Shown here: positions 31,558 through 39,386 of the stretch, one piece after another
How positions within the stretch are numbered: position 1 is the stretch's first letter
Layout: every line of letters starts with the position of its first letter
Assembly: GCA_023389315.1 (NCBI GenBank)
Contig: JAEWEQ010000020.1
Coordinates: forward strand, 1 to 52,257
DNA: 52,257 nucleotides
Direction: 5' to 3'
Source of the DNA: Actinomycetes bacterium
Lineage (GTDB): Bacteria > Actinomycetota > Actinomycetes > Actinomycetales > Actinomycetaceae
The notes under the pieces: model-generated
Told to the model about the DNA's origin: nothing
The model's database searches: none
What the model saw: the letters and a program-made list of their open reading frames with translations, nothing else
Made by a program: the position numbers and the translations under genes

Positions 31558-32319
31558 ATGGGAACTGCATTGATCACCGGTGCTAGCGCCGGCCTGGGGG
31601 AAGAATTCGCGTGGCAACTGGCGGCTGCCCGCCATCACCTGGTGTTGGTGGCGCGCCGACGAGAGCGCCTGGAGGCACTCGCACACCAGATTGAACAAGC
31701 CTGCGGGGTGGAAGTGGAAGTGTTGCCCGCCGATCTTTCCATTGCCGAGGACGTGCAGCGGGTTGCCCAGCGTCTGCGCGATCCGCAACGCCCGGTTGGA
31801 CTGTTGGTCAATAATGCTGGTTTCGGACGTGGTAAACCGTTCTTGTCGGGCGACTTTGACGAGGAGCGCCGCGGCCTGAAAGTAATGGTGGAAGCGGTCA
31901 TGGAACTGACGCGCGCCGCCGGGGAAGCGATGGTGGAGCGCGGGCGCGGCGCCATTTTGAACGTGTCGTCGGTGGCTTCCGACACCGGGATGGGAACGTA
32001 CTCGGCCCATAAAGCCTGGGTGAAGGCGTTTTCGGAAGGCCTGGCGGAAGAACTGCGCGGCAGCGCAGTGACCGTGACCGCGGTGATGCCGGGGATGGTG
32101 AATACCGACTTCCACGAGCGCACCGCAGTGGACGTGTCGCAAGTGGCGGCAGTGTCGTGGATCAGCGCCGAGGCGGTGGTCAGCCAAGCCCTGGATGCGG
32201 TGCGGCGCGGGCAGGTGCTGGTAACCCCCACGCTGCGCTACAAGCTGACCACGCAGGTGGTGAAGTTCGCGCCGCGCTGGGCGGTGCGGGCCGTGACTCG
32301 GCGCATCCCCCACATGTGA
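31558..32319 (+). CDS. SDR family NAD(P)-dependent oxidoreductase
   Basis: A 253-residue short-chain dehydrogenase. GTALITGASAGLGEEFAWQLAA is the Rossmann nucleotide loop, LLVNNAGFGRG the NNAG motif, ILNVSSVASDTGMGTYSAHKAWVKAFSEGL carries the catalytic Ser, Tyr and Lys, and VTAVMPGMVNTDFHE the nucleotide-proximal PG motif. The C-terminus is basic (VVKFAPRWAVRAVTRRIPHM), as in YqjQ/DltE-like members. ATG 31558. Divergent from exonuclease III and followed by a GAGGGCGGGGCGCC copy at 32350. The substrate is unknown. Confidence 0.88.
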   Translation: MGTALITGASAGLGEEFAWQLAAARHHLVLVARRRERLEALAHQIEQACGVEVEVLPADLSIAEDVQRVAQRLRDPQRPVGLLVNNAGFGRGKPFLSGDFDEERRGLKVMVEAVMELTRAAGEAMVERGRGAILNVSSVASDTGMGTYSAHKAWVKAFSEGLAEELRGSAVTVTAVMPGMVNTDFHERTAVDVSQVAAVSWISAEAVVSQALDAVRRGQVLVTPTLRYKLTTQVVKFAPRWAVRAVTRRIPHM

Positions 32320-32493
32320 GGCCACTAGGCGCGCGTCGCTCCTGCCGCTCCAGTTTCACGAGGGCGGGGCGCCGGCTGCGCGCCCAAGGCGGGGATGGCA
32401 GCGGGTGCGGGTAGCGGCGGGTTTTCCACCCGCCGCCAGGTTGCCGGCGGACCGGCAGCCAAGGGTGGGGGAAGCGGCGGTAAGATGGCCAGT

Positions 32494-33060
32494 ATGACGA
32501 ACGATCCACGTAAAGCTCGCCTGGCCGCCCTCGTGAAAGAACTGGCGGTCGTACACGAAAAAGTTACCCTCGCGTCGGGACGCGAATCAGACTTCTACGT
32601 CGATATGCGCCGCGCCACCCTCCATCACGAGGCCGCTCCGCTGGTGGGCCACGTGATGCTGGACATGCTGGAAGACAATGGTTTCGCCCCCGATGACATT
32701 GACGCCGTTGGCGGGCTCACTATGGGGGCTGACCCGGTGGCAACCGCGATTTTGCATGCGGCGAACTCGCGCGGCCTGGATGTGGATGCGTTCGTGGTGC
32801 GCAAGGCCGCGAAAGACCACGGCATGAAACGCCAAATCGAGGGCCCTAGCGTGGAGGGCAAACGCGTGGTGGTGTTGGAAGATACCTCCACCACCGGTGG
32901 GTCCCCGCTGCAAGCGGCGCAGGCATTGGAAGCAGCGGGCGCGCAGATCCTGGCGGTTGCAGTGGTAGTGGACCGCGACACCGGGGCGCGCGAGCGCATC
33001 GAAGAGGCTGGGTATAAGTACCTCAACGCGCTGGGCCTAGCGGATATTGGCCTGGCGTAA
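32494..33060 (+). CDS. pyrE: Orotate phosphoribosyltransferase
   Basis: A 188-residue pyrimidine biosynthesis enzyme that joins orotate to PRPP to make OMP. TLASGRESDFYVDMRRATLHHEAAPLVGHVML is the orotate site, FVVRKAAKDHGMKRQIEG the flexible catalytic loop, and VVVLEDTSTTGGSPLQAAQAL the PRPP-binding motif. I chose ATG 32494 since the longer frame from 32395 adds only a Gly/Arg/Lys-rich run encoded by repeat-like DNA. Isolated here from other pyrimidine genes. A pair of hairpins follows. Confidence 0.93.
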   Translation: MTNDPRKARLAALVKELAVVHEKVTLASGRESDFYVDMRRATLHHEAAPLVGHVMLDMLEDNGFAPDDIDAVGGLTMGADPVATAILHAANSRGLDVDAFVVRKAAKDHGMKRQIEGPSVEGKRVVVLEDTSTTGGSPLQAAQALEAAGAQILAVAVVVDRDTGARERIEEAGYKYLNALGLADIGLA

Positions 33061-33129
33061 GTAGCGCGGGTCTGCGGATTTCGGTGCGGGGCGCCCCGCC
33101 CTCGTAAAAACCTGCGCAACTGAGCAAAG

Positions 33130-33163
33130 AAGTAGCCGACAGCATCTATGCTGCCGGCTACTT
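33130..33163. terminator. Terminator after pyrE
   Basis: AAGTAGCCGACAGC (33130-33143) and GCTGCCGGCTACTT (33150-33163) pair with a single A-C mismatch around a 6-base loop, followed by CTAC-TTG. Between converging pyrE and PTS genes. Confidence 0.75.
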
Positions 33164-33206
33164 CTACTTGTCCAGGTTTCACGCGCGGCCAGGGAGAGAA
33201 CTGCCA

Positions 33207-33232
33207 GTAGCGCGGTTTTGGAACCGCGCTAC
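33207..33232. terminator. Terminator after the PTS EIIC gene
   Basis: GTAGCGCGGTT (33207-33217) and AACCGCGCTAC (33222-33232) form a perfect 11-bp stem with a TTGG loop, 24 bp beyond the EIIC stop on the minus strand. Confidence 0.75.
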
Positions 33233-33255
33233 CTTGCGTGCACCCGGCAGTTTGG

Positions 33256-34605
33256 CTACTTCTTCGCCTTGCGTTTGGTGTTGGCGTCGGAAGCAACCTG
33301 GGTTTCGTCGAATACCGAGTTGGTGGCGTCCTCGCCGCCCTCAGCTTCGCGGCCCGGGGTGGCCAGGTTCCACTTCTTGATCGCGAAGGAGAACAGGAAG
33401 TAGTAGATCGCGAAGTACACCAGGCCGATCACGCACAGCAGCAGGACGCGGCCGGCACCGCCGGATAGGCCCGCAGCCTTGGTGAAGTTGAGTGCGAAGT
33501 CGAAGAAACCAGCGGAGAAGCCGAAGCCATCCTTAATGCCCAAATAGTTGACCAGGGCCAGGGAGGAACCGGTCAGCAGGGCGTGTACCAGGTACAGCGG
33601 GAAGGCCACGTAGGCGAAAGCGAATTCCAGGGGCTCGGTCACGCCGGTGAGGAAGGAAGTCAGGGCCAGGGAAGCCATGACACCGCCGATGACCTTGCGG
33701 CGAGAGGGGTGAGCGGTGCGCCAGAAAGCCAGCGCCGCGCCGGGCAGGGCGAACATCATGATGGGGAAGAACCCGGTCATGAAGTTACCGGTCCACAGGT
33801 TGGTTCCGTCCACACCGGACAGGAAGCAGTTGATGTCACCGTGGATGACTTCACCGGCAGCGTTTTGGCATTCACCCAGCTGGAACCAGGGCAGGGAGTT
33901 GAGCAGGTGGTGCAGGCCGAAGGGGATGAGCAGGCGGTTAGCGGTACCGAATACGAAACCGGTTGCCGGGTTATCACCGTGGCTCATGATGAAGCCACCG
34001 AGCTTTTCGTTCACCGCCCAGTTGAACACCGGGTAGATGAGGCTCATGATCACGCCGACCACGACCGCGGCCGCGGCGGTGACGATCGGCACGAAGCGGC
34101 GCCCACCGAAGAAGGCCAGATAAATGGGTAGTTTGATGCGGTAGAAACGCTGGTAGAGCAAGGCGGTGACGACACCGATGATGATACCGCCCAGCACCCC
34201 GTAGTTAATGGTCGGGTTCTCCGGGTCGCCGGCACCGAACCAGGTGGCCATCACGTCGAGGACGTTCTTCAAAACTAGGTAGCCCACCAAGGCGGCGAGG
34301 GCGGTGGAGCCGTCCGACTTGCGGGCGAAGCCGATAGCCACACCGACGGCGAACAGGATCGCCAGGTTACCGATGATGGCGTCGCCAGCCTTGGCGAGGA
34401 TATCGGCTACCGGCTGCAACCAGGTGGCGTGCTTGGCGAGGCCGTCAGCGCCGAGCATGTCGGGCTGGCCGATGCGCAGCAGCAAGGCGGCGGCAGGCAG
34501 GGTAGCGATGGGGAGCATCAGGGAGCGTCCCAAACGCTGCATTAGGGCGAAAGTTGAGCCTTTTTTCTTAGCTTTAGGCGTAGCTGTCGTGGTGGCTGAA
34601 CTCAC
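33256..34605 (-). CDS. PTS transporter subunit EIIC, N-acetylglucosamine/glucose family
   Basis: A membrane permease of about 449 residues. It has around ten membrane segments; FALMQRLGRSLMLPIATLPAAALLLRIGQPDML is the family N-terminus, YRIKLPIYLAFFGGRRFVPIV and FGTANRLLIPFGLHHLLNSLPWF are the conserved sugar-site blocks, and GVTEPLEFAFAYVAFPLYLVHALLTG is the GITE-like motif. It lacks fused EIIA and EIIB, which are separate genes across the GntR regulator. GTG 34605 has AAGGAAGAG upstream; ATG 34638 is an alternative. The dre-like site upstream and the DasR-like regulator suggest GlcNAc rather than glucose. The C-tail is hydrophilic (NTKRKAKK). Confidence 0.88.
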   Translation of the reverse strand: MSSATTTATPKAKKKGSTFALMQRLGRSLMLPIATLPAAALLLRIGQPDMLGADGLAKHATWLQPVADILAKAGDAIIGNLAILFAVGVAIGFARKSDGSTALAALVGYLVLKNVLDVMATWFGAGDPENPTINYGVLGGIIIGVVTALLYQRFYRIKLPIYLAFFGGRRFVPIVTAAAAVVVGVIMSLIYPVFNWAVNEKLGGFIMSHGDNPATGFVFGTANRLLIPFGLHHLLNSLPWFQLGECQNAAGEVIHGDINCFLSGVDGTNLWTGNFMTGFFPIMMFALPGAALAFWRTAHPSRRKVIGGVMASLALTSFLTGVTEPLEFAFAYVAFPLYLVHALLTGSSLALVNYLGIKDGFGFSAGFFDFALNFTKAAGLSGGAGRVLLLCVIGLVYFAIYYFLFSFAIKKWNLATPGREAEGGEDATNSVFDETQVASDANTKRKAKK

Positions 34606-34681
34606 GGAGGGTCTCTCTTCCTTGAGGTCGGGTTCCATGTTGGGGAACACTGTGGGGGTTAAAAGCAACCCAGTGGGCGCC

Positions 34682-34697
34682 AGTTGTCTAGACCAGC
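34682..34697. promoter_or_regulatory. dre-like operator upstream of EIIC
   Basis: AGTTGTCTAGACCAGC closely matches the DasR-responsive element of Streptomyces (core GGTCTAGACC). It lies upstream of the EIIC start and near the GntR gene, so it is the likely operator. Confidence 0.7.
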
Positions 34698-34759
34698 AAT
34701 TTAACTATGCATCAGAAAAACGTGTGCGTCAATAGTCAAAGCTGGAAGATTTCAAATTT

Positions 34760-34996
34760 GCAACCAGCTGCGCCGACCGTCCTAGCGAATCCGCAACTGG
34801 CTCCGCCGCTCGCGCTGGCACAACCAGCGGCGGCGCACCCTTGTCCGCAACCAGCTGCGCCGACCGTCCTCGCGAATCCGCAACTGGCTGCGGCGCCCGC
34901 GCTGGCACAACCAGCGGCGGCGCACCCTTGTCCGCGACTGGCTGCGCCGACCGTCCTCGCGAATCCGCAACTGGCTCCGCCGCCCGCGCCGCCCGA
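34760..34996. repeat. 87-bp tandem repeat (2.7 copies) carrying the dispersed element
   Basis: Units begin at 34760, 34847 and 34934 with an exact 87-bp period; the third is cut short at about 34996, 15 bp before the GntR start codon. Each unit holds the core ACCGTCCTCGCGAATCCGC (the first unit has one change) plus several AACCAGC/AACTGGC-type subrepeats. The unit is 29 codons and stays open in some frames, but encodes only Ala/Pro/Gln-rich sequence. Confidence 0.85.
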
Positions 34997-35010
34997 CTAA
35001 AATCAAACCC

Positions 35011-35724
35011 ATGAAGTACGTGCGCATCTACAACTACCTGCTGGGACTGATTGGACACGAGCTTTCCGCCGGCGACAAGATCCCTTCCGAGCGTGAACTG
35101 TGCGAGCGTTTCGAAGTCTCCCGCATGACGGTGCGCCAAGCCGTGGACGGCCTGGTGAACGACGGAATATTAGTGCGCAAACAGGGGCGCGGCACCTTCG
35201 TGGCGCACCAGAAGATGGACCTGCAGCTACGTATCACCTCCTTCGGACAAGAGATGCGTATGCGTGGGATGGTGCCCTCCACGCGAGTGTTGGCGTGTGA
35301 AGAAGTGGAAGCGGGAGCCTCGGTCGCATCCTCCCTGGCGCTGGATGATGACGCGCGCGTGTACTCCATTAAACGACTGCGCTACGCCAACGGCATCCCC
35401 ATGTGTATCGAGCATTCTTGGTTGCCGGTCGCACCCCTACCCGGTTTCATTGAACCGGCTCCGCCCGAGAGTATCTACCAGGAGTTGCAGTTGCGCGGCT
35501 GGGGGCCAACCTGGGGGGAAGACAATATTGAGAGCGTGAACCTCAACGCCGAGGACGCCGCCCTTTTGGAGGTGCCGGAAGGGGCCTCGGGATTGGTGGT
35601 GAGCCGGCGTACCTTCGCCGAGAACGTCCCAATTGACCTGACAATTTCGCGCTATCGCGGGGATCGCTACAAACTGTGGGTCCCCATCGCCCAGCCCATG
35701 ACATCGGTACGTACCAGCCGCTAG
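35011..35724 (+). CDS. GntR/HutC family regulator, DasR/NagR-like
   Basis: A 237-residue repressor. Residues 1-70 are a GntR winged helix: AGDKIPSERELCERFEVSRMTVRQAVDGLVNDGILVRKQGRGTFVA. Residues 85-230 are a UTRA ligand domain (LACEEVEAGASVASSLALDDDARVYSIKRLRYANGIPMCIEHSWLP...ISRYRGDRYKLWVPI), which in DasR/NagR binds glucosamine-6-phosphate. It sits between the EIIC gene (divergent) and EIIB/EIIA/HPr genes, and two dre-like palindromes flank it, so it probably represses this PTS until amino sugar is present. ATG 35011; the upstream tandem array leaves no room for a longer leader. Confidence 0.9.
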   Translation: MKYVRIYNYLLGLIGHELSAGDKIPSERELCERFEVSRMTVRQAVDGLVNDGILVRKQGRGTFVAHQKMDLQLRITSFGQEMRMRGMVPSTRVLACEEVEAGASVASSLALDDDARVYSIKRLRYANGIPMCIEHSWLPVAPLPGFIEPAPPESIYQELQLRGWGPTWGEDNIESVNLNAEDAALLEVPEGASGLVVSRRTFAENVPIDLTISRYRGDRYKLWVPIAQPMTSVRTSR

Positions 35725-35795
35725 GATCGCTTCCATAGCGCTTCAAACCGGCGGAGCAAGTTTGATTTCCTAAGACGGAAAAACAGGAGTATGAA

Positions 35796-36035
35796 ATGAA
35801 CGAGATCCGCATTGACGACATTCTCCAAGCCCTCGGTGGGGTGGAGAACATTGTGGTGGTGGAGCCGTGCGTCACCCGTTTGCGTTTCGAGGTGCGCGAC
35901 CGCGCCCTGGTTGATCTGGCACAACTGCAGCCCCCGCTTTGCTACGGCGCAACGGTGATGGGGACCGCGGTGCAGGTGATCGTTGGCCCCAATGCTGAGA
36001 TCGCCATGGACGAGATCCGCGACCGTCTGCACTGA
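35796..36035 (+). CDS. PTS EIIB subunit, glucose/GlcNAc family (first copy)
   Basis: A 79-residue phospho-carrier. VENIVVVEPCVTRLRFEVRD holds the phosphorylated Cys25; VMGTAVQVIVGPNAEIAMDEI is the conserved second half. AACAGGAG precedes ATG 35796. It lies 71 bp after the GntR regulator, so it may be co-transcribed. A second EIIB follows at 36458; the two share about half their residues. This one has QPPLCYGATVMGTAVQV where the other has TNAGAFGVVRASDAIQV. Confidence 0.9.
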   Translation: MNEIRIDDILQALGGVENIVVVEPCVTRLRFEVRDRALVDLAQLQPPLCYGATVMGTAVQVIVGPNAEIAMDEIRDRLH

Positions 36036-36070
36036 GAATCCGCCACCAGTGTCGGTAGACAATGAGTGTG

Positions 36071-36130
36071 CGCCGCCCACCCTGGCAGGCCGGTAGTGCC
36101 CGCCACCCACCCTGGCAGGCCAGTAGCGCC
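36071..36130. repeat. 30-bp tandem repeat, two copies
   Basis: CGCC(G/A)CCCACCCTGGCAGGCC-(G/A)GTAG(T/C)GCC occurs at 36071-36100 and 36101-36130 with three differences. It lies within the 420-bp gap between the two EIIB genes, which contains no gene. Confidence 0.75.
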
Positions 36131-36176
36131 CACCACCGGTACACCGGAAGGCAATACCGCACGCCGCTTTTTATTT

Positions 36177-36198
36177 GCGAGGACGGTCCCGTCCTCGC
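36177..36198. repeat. Perfect palindromic pair of the dispersed element
   Basis: GCGAGGACGG (36177-36186) and CCGTCCTCGC (36189-36198), two bases apart, form a perfect inverted repeat preceded by TTTTTATTT. Probably a hairpin terminating the first EIIB transcript or a protein-binding palindrome. Confidence 0.7.
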
Positions 36199-36391
36199 GC
36201 ATTCTCCCCACGTCCGCAGCGCCGCGGGTATTTAAAAATCTAAATCCGGGCGACCAGGGTTCGCCCAGCCGCCGCTGCACGACAGGTTTCCCAACAAAAG
36301 TGCCGAAAGACCGCCCCAACTGCGGGGCCGGGCACATTTGACCACCGCTGCAATACCGCTTGACAAGCGCGGCCCAGTGGTATTGAGTTAA

Positions 36392-36407
36392 AGATGTCTA
36401 GACCAGG
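36392..36407. promoter_or_regulatory. dre-like operator upstream of second EIIB
   Basis: AGATGTCTAGACCAGG shares GTCTAGACCAG with the site before EIIC. It lies just downstream of a TTGACA (36360-36365) and TATTGA (36381-36386) pair, where repressor binding would block transcription of EIIB-EIIA-HPr. Confidence 0.7.
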
Positions 36408-36457
36408 TACTTGTTACCGACCAAACTGTCAACGCTGACAAAGCCTAGGAGAAAACC

Positions 36458-36688
36458 ATGGATAAAGCGGAAAAGATCCTCGCCGCCCTGGGAGGGGCCG
36501 ACAACATCATTGACCTGGAACCGTGCATCACCCGCCTGCGCGTAGAAGTAGAAGACCCGGACCTGGTAGACGACGCCGCCCTGACCAACGCTGGTGCCTT
36601 CGGCGTGGTACGCGCCTCCGACGCCATCCAGGTGGTCGTGGGACCGGAAGCAGACACCCTGGCTGAAGACATCCAGGACCTCATGTGA
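36458..36688 (+). CDS. PTS EIIB subunit, glucose/GlcNAc family (second copy)
   Basis: A 76-residue phospho-carrier with phosphorylated Cys23 in IIDLEPCITRLRVEVEDPDLVDD. It is preceded by CCTAGGAGAAA and ATG 36458. Its stop overlaps the EIIA start, and HPr follows, so the three are one operon under the dre-like site. It hands phosphate from EIIA to the sugar bound by EIIC. The high acidic content (EDPDLVDD, EADTLAEDIQ) is normal for the domain. Confidence 0.93.
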   Translation: MDKAEKILAALGGADNIIDLEPCITRLRVEVEDPDLVDDAALTNAGAFGVVRASDAIQVVVGPEADTLAEDIQDLM

Positions 36689-37155
36689 GCACCGGTTTCC
36701 TAGCGCCGCTGGCCGGAACCATCTCCCTGTTGAGCGAAGTACCCGACCCGGTATTCGCCCAAGGCATTGTCGGAAAAGGATTCGCCATCAGCCCCAGCGG
36801 CGACACCCAGCTGGAGGTAGTCAGCCCGCTGGATGGCAAGATCGCGAAAATTCACCCGCATGCCTTCGTAGTGGCAGGGGAGGGAGCGACCGTCCTCGTT
36901 CACCTGGGACTGGACACCGTGAAACTAGAAGGCGAAGGCTTCAAAGTCCACGTCGAAAATGGTGACCAGGTGAGCGCCGGACAAACCCTCATTGAATGGG
37001 ACCCGGCAGTGGCCATCGCCCACGAATACTCCACCGCCTGCCCGGTGGTGTTCCTTGATAACTCATTCCCCGGTGAAGACACCCTCACCTACGGCACCAC
37101 GGTGACCGGCGGTGAAGAACTTTTCACCCTCAACCCCACGGCAAGTGAGGAGTAA
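36685..37155 (+). CDS. PTS EIIA subunit, glucose (Crr) family
   Basis: A 156-residue soluble EIIA. GTG 36685 overlaps the EIIB stop by four bases. IGKI-like DGKIAKIHPHAFVV and TVLVHLGLDTVKLEGEGF hold the paired histidines, the latter including phosphorylated His73. VENGDQVSAGQTLIEWD and the acidic C-terminus complete the domain. It relays phosphate from HPr to EIIB. A GAGGACGG copy is read here in the opposite orientation, coding TVLVH, so the motif sits in the active-site loop codons by coincidence or codon choice. Confidence 0.93.
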   Translation: MSTGFLAPLAGTISLLSEVPDPVFAQGIVGKGFAISPSGDTQLEVVSPLDGKIAKIHPHAFVVAGEGATVLVHLGLDTVKLEGEGFKVHVENGDQVSAGQTLIEWDPAVAIAHEYSTACPVVFLDNSFPGEDTLTYGTTVTGGEELFTLNPTASEE

Positions 37156-37159
37156 CCCT

Positions 37160-37423
37160 ATGTCAACCATCGAAGCCGTTGTCGCCGCTGAAGAAGGCCT
37201 ACACGCCCGCCCAGCTGCGCTGTTCGCCCAAGCGGTATCCGCAACCGGCGCCGACGTGATGATTTCCAAGGACGGGGGCGAAGCAGTCGACGCCTCCTCC
37301 CTGTTGTCACTCATGACGTTGGGAGCTAAATGCGGTGAGACCGTGACGCTGAGCTGCGAGGCAGACAACGCCGATGAGATCTTGGCGGAACTCAAAAAGG
37401 TGATCGAGACTCCCGAGAGCTAG
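37160..37423 (+). CDS. ptsH: Phosphocarrier protein HPr
   Basis: An 87-residue general PTS carrier. EEGLHARPAALFAQAV holds His15, phosphorylated by enzyme I, and ASSLLSLMTLGAKCGETVTLSCE includes Ser46. Ser46 is the HPr-kinase site in Firmicutes; most actinobacteria lack that kinase. GAGGAG precedes ATG 37160, four bases after EIIA. Enzyme I is not in the window. A long terminator follows. Confidence 0.95.
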   Translation: MSTIEAVVAAEEGLHARPAALFAQAVSATGADVMISKDGGEAVDASSLLSLMTLGAKCGETVTLSCEADNADEILAELKKVIETPES

Positions 37424-37446
37424 TCTCCGCCCGCCACACAGTAAAC

Positions 37447-37504
37447 GGCCCCGGTAGCGCGGGTGATCAGCTATTTCGCTGACCGCCCGACCGCTACCGG
37501 GGCC
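37447..37504. terminator. Long terminator after ptsH
   Basis: GGCCCCGGTAGCG (37447-37459) pairs perfectly with CGCTACCGGGGCC (37492-37504), and the inner sequence continues the stem with two mismatches (CGGGTGATCAGC / GCTGACCGCCCG) around a short loop. Confidence 0.8.
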
Positions 37505-37540
37505 TTGCTGTGCGCCGGTCTGCCGGGCCCGGTTCGTACT

Positions 37541-37621
37541 GATATTTCCGAGGGCGGGGGCGCAGTTTGGGCGGAGCGCTGCGGGGTTGTGTGGTGCCCC
37601 GGGATATTTCCGAGGGCGGGG
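37541..37621. repeat. Direct repeat of the GAGGGCGGGG variant
   Basis: GATATTTCCGAGGGCGGGG occurs at 37541-37559 and again at 37603-37621, 62 bp apart, in the gap between ptsH and the HAD hydrolase. ATTTCCGAGGGCGGGGCGC also occurs at 25721. It defines the left T-rich flank of the dispersed element. Confidence 0.8.
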
Positions 37622-37689
37622 CGCGTAGTTAGTTGCGTGAGCCCGGCCCCAGCGTTGCCGCAGCGGGGCAGCGAGCTGGCGCCAGCCGG

Positions 37690-38607
37690 CTACTTGCTGC
37701 CCTTCGCGCCCTTGTTGCCCTTCGCGCCCTTGCTATCTTCCTCGCCGCTGGCAGCCTCGTCGTCCTCGTCCTTAGACGCTTCCTTCGCGGCCCGCAGGTT
37801 CTCTTCCACTACTTCCACCAAATCCGCAATCGAATCGTGCACCTGGTAGGGGCGGAACGGGTGATCCTCAATTTGGGACTTCTTGGTGGAGCCGGTGAGC
37901 ACCAAGTGGGTGCGCAGACCCGCCTCAATACCCGCCTGCACGTCGGTATCCATGCGGTCACCGATCAACGCAGTGGTTTCAGAGTGAACGTCCAAACGAT
38001 TCAACCCCGCCCGCAGCATGATCGAGTTCGGCTTACCCACGAAATACGGCTTCTTACCGGTGGCGCGAGTAATCATCGCCGCCACCGCACCGGTCGCCGG
38101 CAACACGCCCTCCTCACTGGGGCCGGTCACGTCAGGGTTCGTGGCGATGAACTTCGCACCGTTTTCAATCAGACGAATCGCGTGCGTAATCATGGTGAAG
38201 TCATAGGTGCGAGTCTCACCGAGCACCACGTACTCCGGATTCGTCTGCGTCATCACGTAACCGGCTTCGTGCAGTGCGGTAGTTAAACCCGCTTCCCCAA
38301 TCACGAACGCGGAAGAATCAGGGGATTGTTGGGATAGGAAAGTCGCGGTCGCCAGCGCCGAGGTCCAAATATTATCCTCCGGCACCGTCAGCCCGGAATG
38401 CTCCAGGCGGGCGGATAGGTCACGCGCCGTGAAGATCGAGTTATTGGTCAGCACCAGGAACGGAACTTCGTTTTCACGCAAGCAGTCAAGGAAATCCTGA
38501 GCACCGGGGATCGCCTTATGCTCTCGCACCAGCACCCCGTCCATGTCGGTCAGCCACGCGGTCACGGGAGGTAGTTGGTCAAGCGTCGGGATTGGGTGTT
38601 CAGTCAT
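37690..38607 (-). CDS. HAD-IIA family hydrolase (NagD-like phosphatase)
   Basis: A 305-residue phosphatase. AWLTDMDGVLVREHKAIPGAQDFLD holds the nucleophile Asp and acid Asp; FLVLTNNSIFTARDLSARL is motif II; KPYFVGKPNSIMLRAGL has the Lys; TALIGDRMDTDVQAGIEAGLRTHLVLTG is motif III/IV. NagD-like enzymes act on nucleotide or sugar phosphates. The C-terminus is a charged tail of Lys/Gly/Ala repeats (SKGAKGNKGAKGSK) not typical of the family. GGAAGGAG precedes ATG 38607. Next to a PTS but probably not part of it. Confidence 0.9.
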   Translation of the reverse strand: MTEHPIPTLDQLPPVTAWLTDMDGVLVREHKAIPGAQDFLDCLRENEVPFLVLTNNSIFTARDLSARLEHSGLTVPEDNIWTSALATATFLSQQSPDSSAFVIGEAGLTTALHEAGYVMTQTNPEYVVLGETRTYDFTMITHAIRLIENGAKFIATNPDVTGPSEEGVLPATGAVAAMITRATGKKPYFVGKPNSIMLRAGLNRLDVHSETTALIGDRMDTDVQAGIEAGLRTHLVLTGSTKKSQIEDHPFRPYQVHDSIADLVEVVEENLRAAKEASKDEDDEAASGEEDSKGAKGNKGAKGSK

Positions 38608-38668
38608 GGCACTCCTTCCAGTTAGATGCCATCTTTAGTCTAGTCAATAACAGGCGTAGGGTGGAACC

Positions 38669-39325
38669 GTGATCACCGAACCCGACCGCCCAACCCCCGT
38701 GCCAACGTCCCCACCCGGGAGGGGCGTGGGGCCTTGGCCCGCCGACCGTCCTCGCCCCGAAGGCCCACAATGGGACCGGCAGCTACTGGACGAAGGGGAC
38801 CAGCGTAACGTCGAAGACCACTACCGGTACTGGACGATGGAAGCGATCGTGGCGGACTTGGATGCGCGCAATGGGAAATGGTTCGAAGTGGCCATCGAAA
38901 ACCTCAACCACGATTTCAATATTGGGTCCATCGTGCGCACCGCCAACGCTTTCGGGGTGCGACGAGTACACATCGTGGGTAAGCGTCGCTGGAACCGGCG
39001 CGGCGCCATGGTCACCGACCGCTACCTGCACGTCCAACACCACGCCACGCCCGCAGATTTCGCTGCCGCCGTTGGCGACCGGAGCCTGGAGGTCATCGGG
39101 ATCGATAACCTCCCCGGGTCGGTGCCGTTGGAAACGGCGAGCCTGCCGCGCGAATGCGTGCTAGTGATGGGGGAGGAATCCGCCGGGCTGAGTGAGGAAA
39201 TGCTGGCGCAGTGCGCACGCATCCACCACCTGACGCAGTACGGGTCCTCCCGCTCCGTCAACGTCGGCCACGCCGCCGCGGTGGCGATGTGGGCGTGGAC
39301 GGTGCAGCACGCGCCGCGCTCCTAG
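38669..39325 (+). CDS. TrmH/SpoU family RNA 2'-O-methyltransferase
   Basis: A 218-residue SAM-dependent RNA methyltransferase with the knotted SPOUT fold: LNHDFNIGSIVRTANAFGVRRVHIVGKRRWNRRGA (motif 1), ECVLVMGEESAGLSEEML (motif 2) and SSRSVNVGHAAAVAMWAW (motif 3). Substrate is tRNA or rRNA, not certain. GTG 38669 gives an N-terminal extension of ~45 residues that is Pro/Arg-rich (TPVPTSPPGRGVGPW); a 16-bp match to the dispersed repeat at 38742-38757 encodes part of it, so the extension may be repeat-derived. Divergent from the HAD gene. Confidence 0.9.
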   Translation: MITEPDRPTPVPTSPPGRGVGPWPADRPRPEGPQWDRQLLDEGDQRNVEDHYRYWTMEAIVADLDARNGKWFEVAIENLNHDFNIGSIVRTANAFGVRRVHIVGKRRWNRRGAMVTDRYLHVQHHATPADFAAAVGDRSLEVIGIDNLPGSVPLETASLPRECVLVMGEESAGLSEEMLAQCARIHHLTQYGSSRSVNVGHAAAVAMWAWTVQHAPRS

Positions 39326-39386
39326 GGCGAGTTGGTGCGGTGGGAGATATTCGCGGCGGGGAGCGTTAGTCTGCGCGTTGGGTTCC

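Noticed and set aside
34707..35000. 97-codon frame of Ala/Pro/Gln repeats before the GntR gene
   Set aside because: It is the translation of the 87-bp tandem repeat; the start lacks a ribosome binding site and both strands are equally open.
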